Assembly (NCBI GenBank): GCA_021307315.1
Contig: JAJSPD010000033.1
Coordinates: 310,001 to 374,000 of the forward strand
DNA: 64,000 nt
Reading direction: 5' to 3'
Origin: Bisporella sp. PMI_857
Lineage: Eukaryota; Ascomycota; Leotiomycetes; Helotiales; Helotiaceae
The notes beneath the pieces were generated by a model. It did no database searches. It saw nothing but the letters and a program-made list of their open reading frames with translations, and was not told the origin of the DNA. This document shows, one piece after another, positions 32,619 to 43,267 of the stretch (its first letter is position 1; each line of letters begins with the position of its first letter). The position numbers and the translations under genes were made by a program.

Positions 32619-33647
32619 ATGGCTCCTAAGAGCTCGGTTTTCTTGCTTGGTCCGGGCTTCATTGGCCTTGAAATTTTGAGCGAACTCCTTAAGGAAGGCT
32701 ATTTGGTCACTACCCTCGTCCGCCGAGATGAGGCACGCGCAAGTCTTGAGGAGATGGGCTCCAAGACTATTAAAGGCTCCCTCGACGACCACGATATTAT
32801 CCGCGATGCAGCTGCAAATAACGACATCACGATTCACACCGCAACAGCTGATCACAAGCCATCAGCCATTGCTATCCTCGATGGTATTGCAGAGCGCGCC
32901 AAGAGCGGGAAGAGCTCAATCTATATTCACACCAGCGGATGCAGTGCTATAACCGATAAATCAGAAGGAAAATATGTTAACGATAAGATTTATGAAGATG
33001 ACAAGCCCGAGATGGTCGATAGTATAGCAGACGATGCCCCTCATCGCCTGATCGACCTGGCGATTCTAGAGCAACGTAAGCAGCTCGGCGCTGCTGCAAA
33101 AGTCTCGATTGTTCTTCCCCCTGTTATTTACGGCCTGGGTAAAGAGAATCGTCTCTCTATCCAGATTCCGACCATAGCACGCTTTGCGCTTAAGCACGGC
33201 TTCGCCGGCTTCTGCGGAGGAGGCAAAGCGGTTTGGGGACAGATCCACGTTTCCGATTTAGCAAAAGGCTACATGACGATTATGCACTATATGGAATCCT
33301 CATCTGGCGACGAAGTGCTCAAGAACCCGTACTTCTTTATTGAGAACGGCGATGAGCACTCTTGGGAGAGAATAGCCATGGAGATTGGTACAGCGCTGCA
33401 CAATGCTGGCAAGATTAAGGATCCGAAGCCAAGAGAGATTCCCAGTAACTTGTTTGGTGATCTTTTCCAAGAATGGTCTGTTGCAGTCGTTGGGGAGAAT
33501 GCGAGGAATCGTGCGAATAGGTTGCGAGCTCTGGGATGGAAGCCTGAGGCGAAGGGGACATTTGACTCGTTTGTAGAGGATGAGTTGCCTATTTTACTGG
33601 CTGAAAAGGGTGAATATGGAGGCTATGGGCTTCCTGTTGCTTCGTGA
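32619..33647 (+). CDS. NAD(P)-dependent epimerase/reductase-like protein (extended SDR)
   Basis: 342 aa, no intron. The ATG at 32619 has a strong context (AAACAATGGC) and is placed directly before the Rossmann motif; the open frame upstream is probably UTR. N-terminal SSVFLLGPGFIGLEIL carries GxGxxG. IYIHTSG follows in the position of the SDR catalytic Ser strand, and the NAD-epimerase-like VLPPVIYGLG segment is present, but a clear YxxxK is not obvious. This resembles fungal NAD(P)-binding proteins annotated as epimerases or isoflavone-reductase-like enzymes. Likely cytosolic oxidoreductase of unknown substrate; its neighbours (BVMO, cupin, WrbA) suggest a shared catabolic or biosynthetic route. 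Confidence 0.82.
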   Translation: MAPKSSVFLLGPGFIGLEILSELLKEGYLVTTLVRRDEARASLEEMGSKTIKGSLDDHDIIRDAAANNDITIHTATADHKPSAIAILDGIAERAKSGKSSIYIHTSGCSAITDKSEGKYVNDKIYEDDKPEMVDSIADDAPHRLIDLAILEQRKQLGAAAKVSIVLPPVIYGLGKENRLSIQIPTIARFALKHGFAGFCGGGKAVWGQIHVSDLAKGYMTIMHYMESSSGDEVLKNPYFFIENGDEHSWERIAMEIGTALHNAGKIKDPKPREIPSNLFGDLFQEWSVAVVGENARNRANRLRALGWKPEAKGTFDSFVEDELPILLAEKGEYGGYGLPVAS

Positions 33648-33893
33648 TGTCTTTGTGACTTTGGTAATCAATTTGGTAGCGATCATGAATAAACCTTTCA
33701 CAAAGTAGTTACAGTACAGAGAATTCTCTCTTCATAGCACATTTCATGGTTCATTGAGCGTGACAATCTCAATTGCGAGCACCCATGGAACTCATCCACT
33801 CCATGTTCTGCATTTATATTGACATTACGGCATGATGTTCTGTACGCAGGGCAAATCACAGAGTTCTACCTGTACTGAGAATTTCTTCCTTGT

Positions 33894-34225
33894 CTATATG
33901 CTAAATAAAACTTTATGCAGTTTCTGCTTTTCAAACAACTTGAATCCCTCTGGCGCTTGTTCCAGCGGCATCTTGAACTCACACAAGAACCTCAGCTTCT
34001 CTTCCAAAATCATGTACGCCGCCAGGGCCTGATCAAAAGTACTTCGTACAGGACATCTCCCAAACTCAATCGACATGTTCTTCGAATACAGCTTAAAGCC
34101 TGGGAAGCTGAGTAGCTCATTATGCACACCTACACTACTGATTTCCCAAACGGCCGAATCAGCTCGATAGCCGGCTCCAGCGCATAACCAACGACTTCCA
34201 TGATCACGTCTACACAGAACACCGG
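33894..34225 (-). pseudogene. Zinc alcohol/formaldehyde dehydrogenase-like MDR, C-terminal fragment
   Basis: Minus strand: DVIMEVVGYALEPAIELIRPFGK (about 34210-34145), then after a one-base frame change VHNELLSF...FGRCPVRSTF...EKLRFLCEFKMPLEQAPEGFKLFEKQKLHKVLF. These are the last ~110 residues of a zinc-dependent MDR enzyme. The catalytic domain is gone. It is the third broken MDR gene in 10 kb. Confidence 0.75.
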
Positions 34226-35750
34226 TACGACGGCTCGGTTATATACGTTAGGCCCTTAAGTTTAAGGTTCTGGTATATGTGCAGTGTGTATCAAACAGTT
34301 GGACAAGAAAATGATGGCTTGAACGTTCAGACTATTTCAAAGTCTTAATAGATAGCTTGGCTCTAAATTCATGCACGCATTGGTATCGCGTGCCACACCT
34401 AGTGAGTATGTATAGCTGGCTTACAATTGTTGATTTTCAAGTCTTCATCCATCCGATCTGGCTCAGGTGATGTCGGAAAGGGCGAAGGTGCAACATTCAC
34501 AGATGCATCGTCTTCGCGGCCATGATCTCTAAAACAAAAACAAATAAAAATCTCCGTATACTACCTCGGCATCTTGTTCTGTTTATGCATTTGCAATTGA
34601 CTCAGTCACTTGGTAGACTGCTCCCACCCGAAATCTAAAGACAGAATACTTCCGAGGTCGTAAGTTTCTTCAGCCTAATGTGGCAACTCTCCGATTCTTT
34701 TCATGCATTTGTATAATCAGCGAGCGGAACCCTATCTCACTACTGGATCGAACTCCTACACAAGTTACCAATAGCATGAAGGGCCGTTTCTTCGCTAATC
34801 ATAGCCGGCCTAGACTCGTTGAACTTCTTGTTCAATTTGCTATGATGAATGTGTAGTCCAATCATAATAGCTGTAATGACGAAGTTGGCCGACGATGGAT
34901 GTCAAATATAGGGCGGACTTAGTACGGAGCTTTTTTCAAAAAAATTCGATATGGGAGCTTTGGAAGTCTTGATCTTGTATGTTCTCCGGGTGTCCCAACC
35001 TCAAGCCAGGATCGTAAGCGCTCAAATCACAGCGCCAAGTATTCAACAGAGCATAAGCTTCCGTTTACTAAGACTTAGAGGTCAATGATGTGGGGAAGTA
35101 ATCCCTGGTGGAAGCATTGCCATCTGTCTTCCATGGAACGAGAACCCTGCAGTCAGCATTCCCAATATTGCCGAAGCAGCTAGCCCAATAAGGATTAGTG
35201 CGACGAGATGTGCAAACGGAGTGTATTTCAGTATGTATTCAGAACTGGAAACAAGAGCAGGATATTCCAATAAATCCGTCTTTCCTTCGCTACTTACTAA
35301 TGAAATAAGCCTATAGTAGCTTATTTTAACTTACTAGAGTTATTGCACTTAACATTTTAACAGTGACTTGTCGCTAGTGGCAGCGCAAATCCTGATTTAG
35401 GGGTTTGCCCAATTAAGTCAGCATGAAGCCCCCATACAGCGTGATTTCGCTTATTGACACAAAACCCTTATCCGGTGGGATATAACCGAGGGCGCTGGCC
35501 CAGTCTATCATGCAGCTTGTGATTACAAAGGTGGGTCATCGAACCCGCAATTGAAGGGTGTTGCACCGCCTCCGAAATTGAGCCAGATTGCAAAGCATAA
35601 TTGGTAGAGCGAGATCGGTAAACAATATAAATGTCAGAAGCACAATCTATATAAAGTCATCACAATTGCTCCAGCTCACGCATCTCAGCCGCGCCACCAG
35701 CCACAAGATACATTCTGTCCAAGTTAGTCTCTGTCCCGAGTCGCAAGATC
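34226..35750. other. Intergenic, 1.5 kb
   Basis: No confident gene. A minus-strand frame at 35082-35270 (62 aa) has one hydrophobic stretch (LVALILIGLAASAILGMLTA) and could be a fragment of a membrane protein, but it has no partner exon. The final ~150 bp are the 5' flank of the cupin gene. Confidence 0.4.
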
Positions 35751-36401
35751 ATGGCGGCAGCAGCCTTCGAATATGGCTTCACGCTCCCTAATGGATCAAA
35801 AATCATCCACGGTGAAGGCGTGATGGTGAAGGACGCCTATCCCCCAGAGCTAAACATTCCAGGTCAACTCCAAGTGTTCAGTCCAGGAGGGAAGGCAGAT
35901 TCCCAAACGCCATGCTTCTGTGGTCCGCACGGCATATTCGCCTTTGACGTCAAGCTCAGGATGCCACGACATGTACATATGTCTCCCAAAGCATCTGGGA
36001 AAGGCAAGCGATATATTGTGGAGAAAATACTGGTGATGAATGGTGTTGCACTCGCAGAGCTTTGCGGGGAGATATATGTTATTCCGCCAAATGCTATGGT
36101 CCTCATTGGCCCTGGTGTACCACATTCATGGACAGCATGCCCCCCAGGGCTGGACCTACAGGATCTTGGAATCTCCGGGGACGAAAAGATTGTGTCAGAG
36201 GGGAAGTTTATTGCGGTCTTCGAATATGAGGACTCGACGGACTTCCTCCCGACAGCACAGTCCAATGTACTGAGGGAGGAAAGCGAGTACGTAAAATGCG
36301 ATGACCTGCAGGGAATTAAAATTCCAGCCTTCACGATTGAGCAGCTTAAGAAAGATGCGTGGTTTGTTTGGGGGACGGCAGCACGGAAGCTCAATCAATG
36401 A
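35751..36401 (+). CDS. Cupin-fold protein, 216 aa
   Basis: Single exon, ATG in context AAGATCATGGC. Cupin motif 1 is suggested by MPRHVHMSPKASGKGKR (His-x-His metal ligands) and motif 2 by GEIYVIPPNAMVLIGPGVPHSW (Gly, Pro and His ligand). This size and layout fits small fungal RmlC-like cupins that act as metal-dependent isomerases or dioxygenases, or bind small aromatics. The specific reaction cannot be told. Frame intact and no signal peptide, so probably cytosolic. Confidence 0.75.
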   Translation: MAAAAFEYGFTLPNGSKIIHGEGVMVKDAYPPELNIPGQLQVFSPGGKADSQTPCFCGPHGIFAFDVKLRMPRHVHMSPKASGKGKRYIVEKILVMNGVALAELCGEIYVIPPNAMVLIGPGVPHSWTACPPGLDLQDLGISGDEKIVSEGKFIAVFEYEDSTDFLPTAQSNVLREESEYVKCDDLQGIKIPAFTIEQLKKDAWFVWGTAARKLNQ

Positions 36402-37467
36402 TCGCGACTTGAAGCAGATCGGACAGGGAATAACGGGGCAAACACAACACTAGTAGGACAAGTAATAATTCTACGATATACCCGTGAATCAGAAGGTCTT
36501 GGCTACGTGTTATGAGAATATGTATCGGTAACTAAGTAATTTGGTAGGTTTCAACATAGCCGCTTTGCTTAGGAACGACCGGAAATACTTATGCGAGCAA
36601 AACGAGAGACCCTCTTTCTTGGCCCATGATCTGATAGTTTAGTCTCCTTACGAGTAGCGTTGACTGTCTATCCATGTTGTAAGGCAGGGTAGTTCTGGAT
36701 CGGCAGTTTCAAGCTTGCTCGGATAACAGGTCCAGGCACCCAACCGTGCGCATTCCCACATTCTCTAACAAGCCTACTACTATTATTTTTGGCTCCCAGT
36801 TTGATCATTGCATAGACTCCGAATTACGGCCCTAATATCATCTCCTTCGACTATCGGTCGTTTGTTATCAGCACTATATAGAATTGATATTTTTTAATCT
36901 ACCTACCTTTGATGGCATGAAATAACGACCTTAGAGCTTTTTTACTTTTTATTTTTTGAAAGAGGTATCGCCAACGCACTGATGTATGGTTGAAAAGGTT
37001 GGATAAGCATATAATTGAGCCGATTTCAAGACAAAATAAAGGTGTATTTAATGCTATATTGCTATAGAATACTGGGAGGGGAACATGCCGAACAGCAAGA
37101 ATAGCAACAGGATCTAGCACAAAACCTATAAACGTGATATCGATTGCTGTAGCATACTTGCCAAGAATATAAGATTGATAGAGGTATCACATTGGTAGAA
37201 TACGGGTTGTAAGTGCTTTCGAAAGTTCGAAAGTTCCTCCGGCAGTATTTACACTGCTTTCCTATTTTGACATACCAGTTTCCTAATTAAAGGATGATTA
37301 ATGATTAATAGGTCCTTTGATTGGATTTTATTTGGTTATAATTAATGGGTCTACATTAGTCAAAGCTATCATTACACTGCTCACCGATGCTCTTTTTCTC
37401 TACCGAAAGCGTTGCAACTGCCATCTCTCCTTTTCCGGCGCACTTCGATACCCTTCAGGCCACCTAA
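36402..37467. other. Intergenic, 1.1 kb, AT-rich
   Basis: No gene recognised. It is flanked by the convergent 3' ends of the cupin and quinone reductase genes. Confidence 0.5.
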
Positions 37468-38364
37468 TCAACCGAAGTGCTTAAGTGCGATCTGGTAGAA
37501 AGCCTCACCCTGGGCAGCGGCAATATCTAGCTCCTTCTGGGAAGGCTGGCGCGAACCATCAGCTGCCGTGAAAGTGCCGGCGCCCCAGGGAGAGCCACCG
37601 TGGATCTCGGTCAGGTCGGACATCAGGGGGAACGCCTTAGCATAGCCGAAGGGAAGGTAGATAATACCGTGATGGGCGAGAGTAGACATAGCTGCTATAG
37701 CCGTCGACTCTTGGCCGCCGCCGAGGGTACTGGTCGAGATGAAGATGCCAGCAAACTTGCCCCAGAAGGCTCCCTCCGCCCACTGTTTGCCGGTCTTGTC
37801 CCAGAAGGTCTTCCACTGGGCAGGGAAGTTACCGTAACGGGTGGGGATGCCCAGGAGAAAGGCGTCATAACCCTCAAGGACAGCGGGGTCCTCAAGAACG
37901 GGGACATCAGCAGCTTTTAGGGGCGCATACATTTTGGTCAGAACCTCCTCTGGGAGGGTTTCAGGGATCCTAGAAAATGGACTGTTATCAGCTAAACGGC
38001 CACGTTTTTGGGTTATCCCCATATTTGCAAGGCTAAACGGCGTACTGGTAGAGGTCAGCGGTGCCACCAGCCTTCTCAATGCCCGATTTTTCCGCTTCCG
38101 CAAGGGTCTTGATGTGACCGTACATAGAATACTGCAGGAGTGGCACTTGGTCAGCATTCAGTCCCTAGTGCTTTATGCGGTCCTGTCCAAGTGGATCTGT
38201 ATCTTGCGCTCCATGGATGCATCTCGGTGAAAGTCATAGCACCAATTCTAGATTCCTATCCCCCCAAGACTCCCCATCCTCGCCCCAGGTCTTGACTAAA
38301 AAGCGCTGTAGAAGTAAATCAAACGGAGGGTATTACGCACGTAGATGATAGCGATCTTTACCAT
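37468..38364 (-). CDS. NAD(P)H:quinone oxidoreductase type IV (WrbA/Pst2-like flavodoxin)
   Basis: Three exons on the minus strand: 38364-38341 (MVKIAIIY), 38131-38046 and 37969-37468, with GT-AG introns of 209 and 76 bp. Spliced protein 203 aa, the usual WrbA length. The early intron falls within the FMN-phosphate loop: IAIIY joins [14 protein letters not shown]. Further hallmarks: [53 protein letters not shown] and [11 protein letters not shown]...[12 protein letters not shown]. Two-electron reduction of quinones with FMN, protecting from redox cycling. The large open frame running through intron 2 is only read-through. Confidence 0.9.
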
Positions 38365-39109
38365 TTTGGTGGCTGTTGTTGATTCGATAAGGTAGGTAGC
38401 TAGGTTGATAGCGCGAATGCTTTGTTTGATGGGGATCAAGGGTGATGGTGAGCTGTCAAGGAAGGATGGGAGAAGGGCAGGTCCTATTATACTCTTTACT
38501 TGACAACTCTTGCAGCCCTTGTTTACAACAAAACGGCGAGCGAAGGGAGGACGACCACACCAACTCTTAAGCACCAATCTTGAAGTAGAGTTGCTGAATA
38601 ACTACTTAGCGCGCCTTGCATCGTGTTTCAATGTCTGCCTTTCCATCAGCAACTCTATATGCACGCTAAAAGATCCATTGTAGGCACAAACACGAATTCA
38701 GAATACTCAATTGTGGTGTACTAAGATTTTAAGAATGCACATGGGGTAAGTTGGGAAAACCAAAAAAACGATAACGAGAACGAGAACGAGATCGATAACG
38801 AGATCGATAACGATAACGAGAACGGTAACGAGAACGATAACAAGAACAAGAACAAAGTTATACAACCCCGGCTTAGAATACTTTAGATAGGGCCGGACTG
38901 GCCCCGGAGTGGGTTATAATGGCAAAATTATAGTGAACTGACACCAATCTCACCGCAGCTCATGAGGTAATAGTGTTTTCGAGAATTGGCTGAAATATCG
39001 CGCAAGTTCGAGCAACGCGACTTAACTTTAAATGTAGATTTTTTTGAAACGTATTTACTGCCAAAATAAGGTCGGATTCATTCCAAGGACGAACCATTTT
39101 ATTATACAT
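38365..39109. other. Intergenic, upstream of quinone reductase, with hexamer array
   Basis: The first ~200 bp should contain the WrbA promoter. A hexamer array lies at 38767-38857 and the LINE target-site copy begins at 39110. No gene. Confidence 0.5.
38767..38857 (+). repeat. Hexamer array (CGATAA/CGAGAA)n
   Basis: About fifteen six-base units, CGATAA, CGAGAA and CGAGAT with late variants ACAAGA, directly followed by GTTAT, as at 24720. This could be the A-rich tail or tandem part of a dispersed element. Confidence 0.8.
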
Positions 39110-39427
39110 AAAAAATGTCGTTGTTTGTTTGTTTTTCTATTTAACGTCTAACTAAAGGGCCGTGCAAAGCACGGGACCTACTCCGTGCTCGAAGATACGA
39201 CGCTAGGAGTAAACTCCTAGAATCCAGAGGCTGAAGGCCTGGGGCATGTTGGGATACTTGGCGTTATTCCTTAACCGCAAGTATTAGGTAGGAAGGTATT
39301 TACACTGAAACTGGGAAATGAGCCCTCCTCTACGCTCTGGCCCTCCTACTCCCCGTGGCTCTCGCACCGTCATTATGTGTTGTTTGGGACAAAGGAAAAA
39401 GTAATAGTTGACAAAAGAAATGGCCAG

Positions 39428-42400
39428 CTAGCTGGCTTTGCGGTAAGGACAGATGTCCTCGAAAAAGCGGGTTTTACGCCACCATTCAGTTAGCGTAGCG
39501 GCACCTTCGCTAGTACCGAGTAGTTGTGGGATTAGAGTAGAAGGGGGCCCTCGGGGTCGGTTGCAGCGCCTGCGGGCGATTCTGCAGAAAAGGAAGTGAA
39601 TGGGAGTTTTGGGGAGGCCGCAGGAGCAATGAAGCTGTGCGTCTGTATGGTCGAACCTTTCGTGGTAGTCTTTGAAATCGCCGTGATTTGACCTGGCTGC
39701 TATGATGCGGCCGAGCTCTTTTCTAGGGAGCCGAAGCTCCTGTGGAGGGACGGGAGCAGTAGTGATTGATAGCAGTTGGTAGTTTTCATGTGCGGAAGTC
39801 GCCCACCACTCTGCGCGTGCTTGTGAAGCTTGCTGTGCGTGCCATTTCTTTAGTGAAGCAAACGACAATGGATAAGGAGCATTAGGGAGCTGGGAGGAGC
39901 CTTTACGAGCTTCTGCATCTGCCAGGTCGTTTCCGGGAATGTTTGCGTGGCCAGGCACCCACCGGATGTGTATGTCGCCGGCTAGTGTGACGTTGTCTCT
40001 TTTCTGCCAGTCTTCTCTAGCTTTGATAAAAGAATTGAAAATAGGCTGTGAAGTAGTAAGTGAAGGGGACAGCAAGCGTTTTGCGACTTCGAGGTTGTCG
40101 AGGCAGATCCAGGCGTTTTTGGCTAGTCCGTTCGACGGGTGCCGAAGAGCTGCTTGTGCACCAAGTAGCGCAGCAATAGCTTCCGCGTCGAAGATTTCCG
40201 CGCTAGGGCCGAGAGCGAAAGCTTCTTTAACTGTAGCATCGGGCAGTACTAGAGCATAGCCTGCTCCTGCGTTGCCGTTTTGGAGTTTTGAGCCGTCCGT
40301 GTACACGACTATGTCGTTTGCCGGAATATGGTGGATAAAGTGCGAGAAAGCGGCGGCCCGTTGTTCTTTGGTGTGTGTCGGGTCAGGAGCGCCTATTCGT
40401 TTCTCTATATCTGCGGGGCTTTCGGCCGAGAACCAAGGTGGTAGAGCTATCATGTCGAGCTGTTCTGAAGCAGGTAGCGACAGGTATCTTATTGCGAAAC
40501 GAGTTGGGACGCGGCTACGACGAGTCGGGATCAGTGGCCCTCGGACAGCTTCGGCTCGTGTGCGAAGCGGGTGCTGAGGGTCGAGCCGGCGTATGCGGAA
40601 TGTTGCGCGCCTAGCTATTTCGTCGAGCTTGAGTTCGGGGGGTGCCAGTCCTGATTCTCGGTATAGAATTGGGTATGGGGTTGTTTTGAAGACCGGGAGG
40701 ATAGCTTTGGCTGCAGCTCGAGTAGTAATTTCAAGCTTTGTGAGTAGGCCATCTATTCGGTTCGAAGTGTAGCCGTTGTGTGTTTGCCTTTTTCGGCCTG
40801 GCCACCATGTTTCTGCTGCGAAGTACGCTACCGGCAGGACGCACGCTGTTACGGCTTGTCGTGTAAGCATAGGGGAGACTCCTCGAAGCGTGTTGCCGAG
40901 TGACGAGAAAGCGTGAGCTGTTTTCAGAGCTTTGGTTGCTTGAGCAAGTGCGTGGTATTTGAAAGTTAGTTTCCTGTCGAAAAGCACTCCAAGCCATTTT
41001 AAGTAAGGGCGTTCCGTGCTTTCAGATACTACGAGGGATCCAGCTGTTACCGATGGTGATCTGTTTTTGTCCGCGTGCCTGCGGGAGAAGTGTAGAAGTT
41101 CTGATTTTTCAGGGTCGAACGTAATTCCTTCCGAGTGTCCCCATTCTAGAGCTTGTGCCAGGGTAGCTGAGAGAGCGTGTGTGTTTTCTCTCAAAGAGGG
41201 TGAGATTTTGTAGATAGCGGCGTCGTCGGCGTAGCCGAATCCTCCTTGGAATAGTCTTAGGAAAAATAGAGGAGAAATGTGAAGCATAAATAGAATGCCA
41301 GAAACTGGAGAGCCCTGAGGTAGCCCGCACACGATTTCTATTTCGTCTCCGATTTCGCCGTCGAGCCGAATGCATACTTTACGCTTTGTAGCGAACGATG
41401 CAACCCATTTTACCAAGTAATTAGGCCAGCCTTGTTCGCGTAGCCTTTTGACAAGCCTACCTGGTAGGACAGCGTCGAAAGCGCCTTTGACGTCGAGCGT
41501 AAGCATCGACGCTGTCAAGCCCTGATTCAGCGCTGTTTCGATGTCATGCGTAAGGCATGTTGTAAGGTCGACCGACGACCGCAAAGGGAGCGCGCCGAAT
41601 TGTTGTGCTGCAACTACCTGGTATTTTATGGCAATCCATGACATCCTTTTAGCTATTAGTCTTTCCAGGCCTTTTCCGAGCACCGAAAGTAGAGCGATAG
41701 GTCTGTATGACCGGGGAGAGGCCCGATCTGCTTTTTTGGGTTTGCTGATTATAGCTAATATAGCGGTGCGGAAGCAGATTGGGTGGTGGCCGACATGTAT
41801 GCACGCTTGGAATAGTTGACTGATATGGCTTTTAAGCAGCGGCCACCCTACTCGTAAAAGTGGTGTAGGGATTTCGTCTTTGCCAGGCGCGGTATTGCCT
41901 GCTCCGAGTATTGACTTTTCTATTTCTTGTTCGGTAAGGTCAGGAAACGGGAGTAACGTTACAGGGACGGCGGGAGCTGTAAGTGGAATGTCACCTGCTT
42001 CAGCAGTGTTTTGTAGAAGGTTTCGTGCGAATATGTCTCGTTTTGCTTCTGGGGTAGTTGCCGGAGGAGCACGTGGGCGAAGGGGGTCTTTTAAGGGAGG
42101 AGAGCGGAATGAGCCCGTAGACTTGTGCCACTTTGCAATGCTGAAAACATCTCTGCTTGTAGCTGCTTCGTCGAGCTTTTTCTTGTAAAAAGACACTTTT
42201 GCTTGCCGGGTTGCTTTGCGTAGCTCTTTCTTTGCTTCGCTTGCTGCGAACCCGTAGTGTTCTCTTCTGGCCGCACGAAATGCCTGTACTGCTGTAGCGC
42301 AAGCGTCGTTCCACCAGGGCTGTCCTTTGTTATGTGGAAGTGCGCGCTTAGCTGAGCCTTGATAGGCATTTTGAATTGCTTCGACGATATTGACGGCGTA

Positions 42401-43267
42401 GTTGTCGAGAAAAGTGTCTGTAGGACTGCTTGGGAATGAAGGAGTATTTTCAAGGTTGTATTTAAGGAGAGAAAGAAAAGTGTCTTTTTCAAGCGTAGCA
42501 AAGCGTAGGTGTGTTGGTCGTTCACGAGTTCTGGAGCCCCACCAGATGTTAGATAGTAGAGGTAGGTGATCTGAGCCGATTTGGAGTTTTCTTTTAACGC
42601 TTGTATTTACTCCTATACGGCGAAGGCCGGGAGAAGCGAAAGCGAGGTCGAGCACATTTCCTAGTTGGTGAGTGGGTTTGTCTATTTGTGAAATGAAAGA
42701 AAAGTCATGTAGTTCGGTCCACGCAACAAAAGGGTCTGCAAACGGGTCAGACGGGCCTTGATATGATGGTTGCCAAAGCAAGTGGTGCAAGTTGAAGTCG
42801 CCTGCTATGAAAGTAGCCGGAGAGAAAGTAGATGCCGGCAAGGACATCAGAGCGGTGACCGCGCTTTGGCTTCTGTATACGTTCCCTATAGGGGCATTGT
42901 AAACATTTATAATCATAAGCGGCTGGTTTGTTGGCGTTTGAATTGTCAAAAAGAGCAAGTCATTAGCTATTTCGTCGTTTTGCGGAAGTGGGCGTATTTG
43001 TGTAGCGCGTAAGCCTACCCCTTTGCGTACGTATGTCATAACGCGAGGGGTGTGGTCGAAAGTGTCGACTGGGGAAAAGCATTCAAAGGAAGGATGTGTT
43101 TTTGTGATTCGTCTGTCTAAGTCGGAGAAAATGCGAGGCTCTTGAACCAGAAGAACGTCGGTCGAGGAGTTGAAAGCTGTAGAGAGAGCTAGCTCGTGCG
43201 AGCTAGTGCCTTTCCCTACGTTTATTGATAGAATCGAAAGAGAGGAAAGGAGGCTTCTACTACTCAT
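39428..43267 (-). CDS. LINE ORF2: endonuclease / reverse transcriptase / RNase H
   Basis: 1,279 aa, uninterrupted. Residues 1-235 are an APE-like endonuclease with LLVQEPRI, AGDFNLHHLLW and IGSDHLPL, so the catalytic Glu, Asp/Asn and Asp/His are present. The RT domain (about 470-760) shows RPIALLSVLGKGLERLIAKR, LPQGSPVSGILF and the catalytic GYADDAAIY. RNase H (about 985-1120) has YTDGSK, DAEAIAAL, LDNLEVAK and WVPGHANIPGNDLAD. A C-terminal CX1CX8HX4C finger (CSCGLPKTPIHFLFC) ends the protein. The ATG overlaps the ORF1 stop as ATGA, suggesting translation by termination-reinitiation. All catalytic motifs are intact. Confidence 0.93.
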   Translation of the reverse strand: MSSRSLLSSLSILSINVGKGTSSHELALSTAFNSSTDVLLVQEPRIFSDLDRRITKTHPSFECFSPVDTFDHTPRVMTYVRKGVGLRATQIRPLPQNDEIANDLLFLTIQTPTNQPLMIINVYNAPIGNVYRSQSAVTALMSLPASTFSPATFIAGDFNLHHLLWQPSYQGPSDPFADPFVAWTELHDFSFISQIDKPTHQLGNVLDLAFASPGLRRIGVNTSVKRKLQIGSDHLPLLSNIWWGSRTRERPTHLRFATLEKDTFLSLLKYNLENTPSFPSSPTDTFLDNYAVNIVEAIQNAYQGSAKRALPHNKGQPWWNDACATAVQAFRAARREHYGFAASEAKKELRKATRQAKVSFYKKKLDEAATSRDVFSIAKWHKSTGSFRSPPLKDPLRPRAPPATTPEAKRDIFARNLLQNTAEAGDIPLTAPAVPVTLLPFPDLTEQEIEKSILGAGNTAPGKDEIPTPLLRVGWPLLKSHISQLFQACIHVGHHPICFRTAILAIISKPKKADRASPRSYRPIALLSVLGKGLERLIAKRMSWIAIKYQVVAAQQFGALPLRSSVDLTTCLTHDIETALNQGLTASMLTLDVKGAFDAVLPGRLVKRLREQGWPNYLVKWVASFATKRKVCIRLDGEIGDEIEIVCGLPQGSPVSGILFMLHISPLFFLRLFQGGFGYADDAAIYKISPSLRENTHALSATLAQALEWGHSEGITFDPEKSELLHFSRRHADKNRSPSVTAGSLVVSESTERPYLKWLGVLFDRKLTFKYHALAQATKALKTAHAFSSLGNTLRGVSPMLTRQAVTACVLPVAYFAAETWWPGRKRQTHNGYTSNRIDGLLTKLEITTRAAAKAILPVFKTTPYPILYRESGLAPPELKLDEIARRATFRIRRLDPQHPLRTRAEAVRGPLIPTRRSRVPTRFAIRYLSLPASEQLDMIALPPWFSAESPADIEKRIGAPDPTHTKEQRAAAFSHFIHHIPANDIVVYTDGSKLQNGNAGAGYALVLPDATVKEAFALGPSAEIFDAEAIAALLGAQAALRHPSNGLAKNAWICLDNLEVAKRLLSPSLTTSQPIFNSFIKAREDWQKRDNVTLAGDIHIRWVPGHANIPGNDLADAEARKGSSQLPNAPYPLSFASLKKWHAQQASQARAEWWATSAHENYQLLSITTAPVPPQELRLPRKELGRIIAARSNHGDFKDYHERFDHTDAQLHCSCGLPKTPIHFLFCRIARRRCNRPRGPPSTLIPQLLGTSEGAATLTEWWRKTRFFEDICPYRKAS

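Noticed and set aside
35082..35270. 62-codon minus-strand frame with a hydrophobic helix as a membrane protein
   Set aside because: Too short and isolated, with no partner exon or recognisable family.
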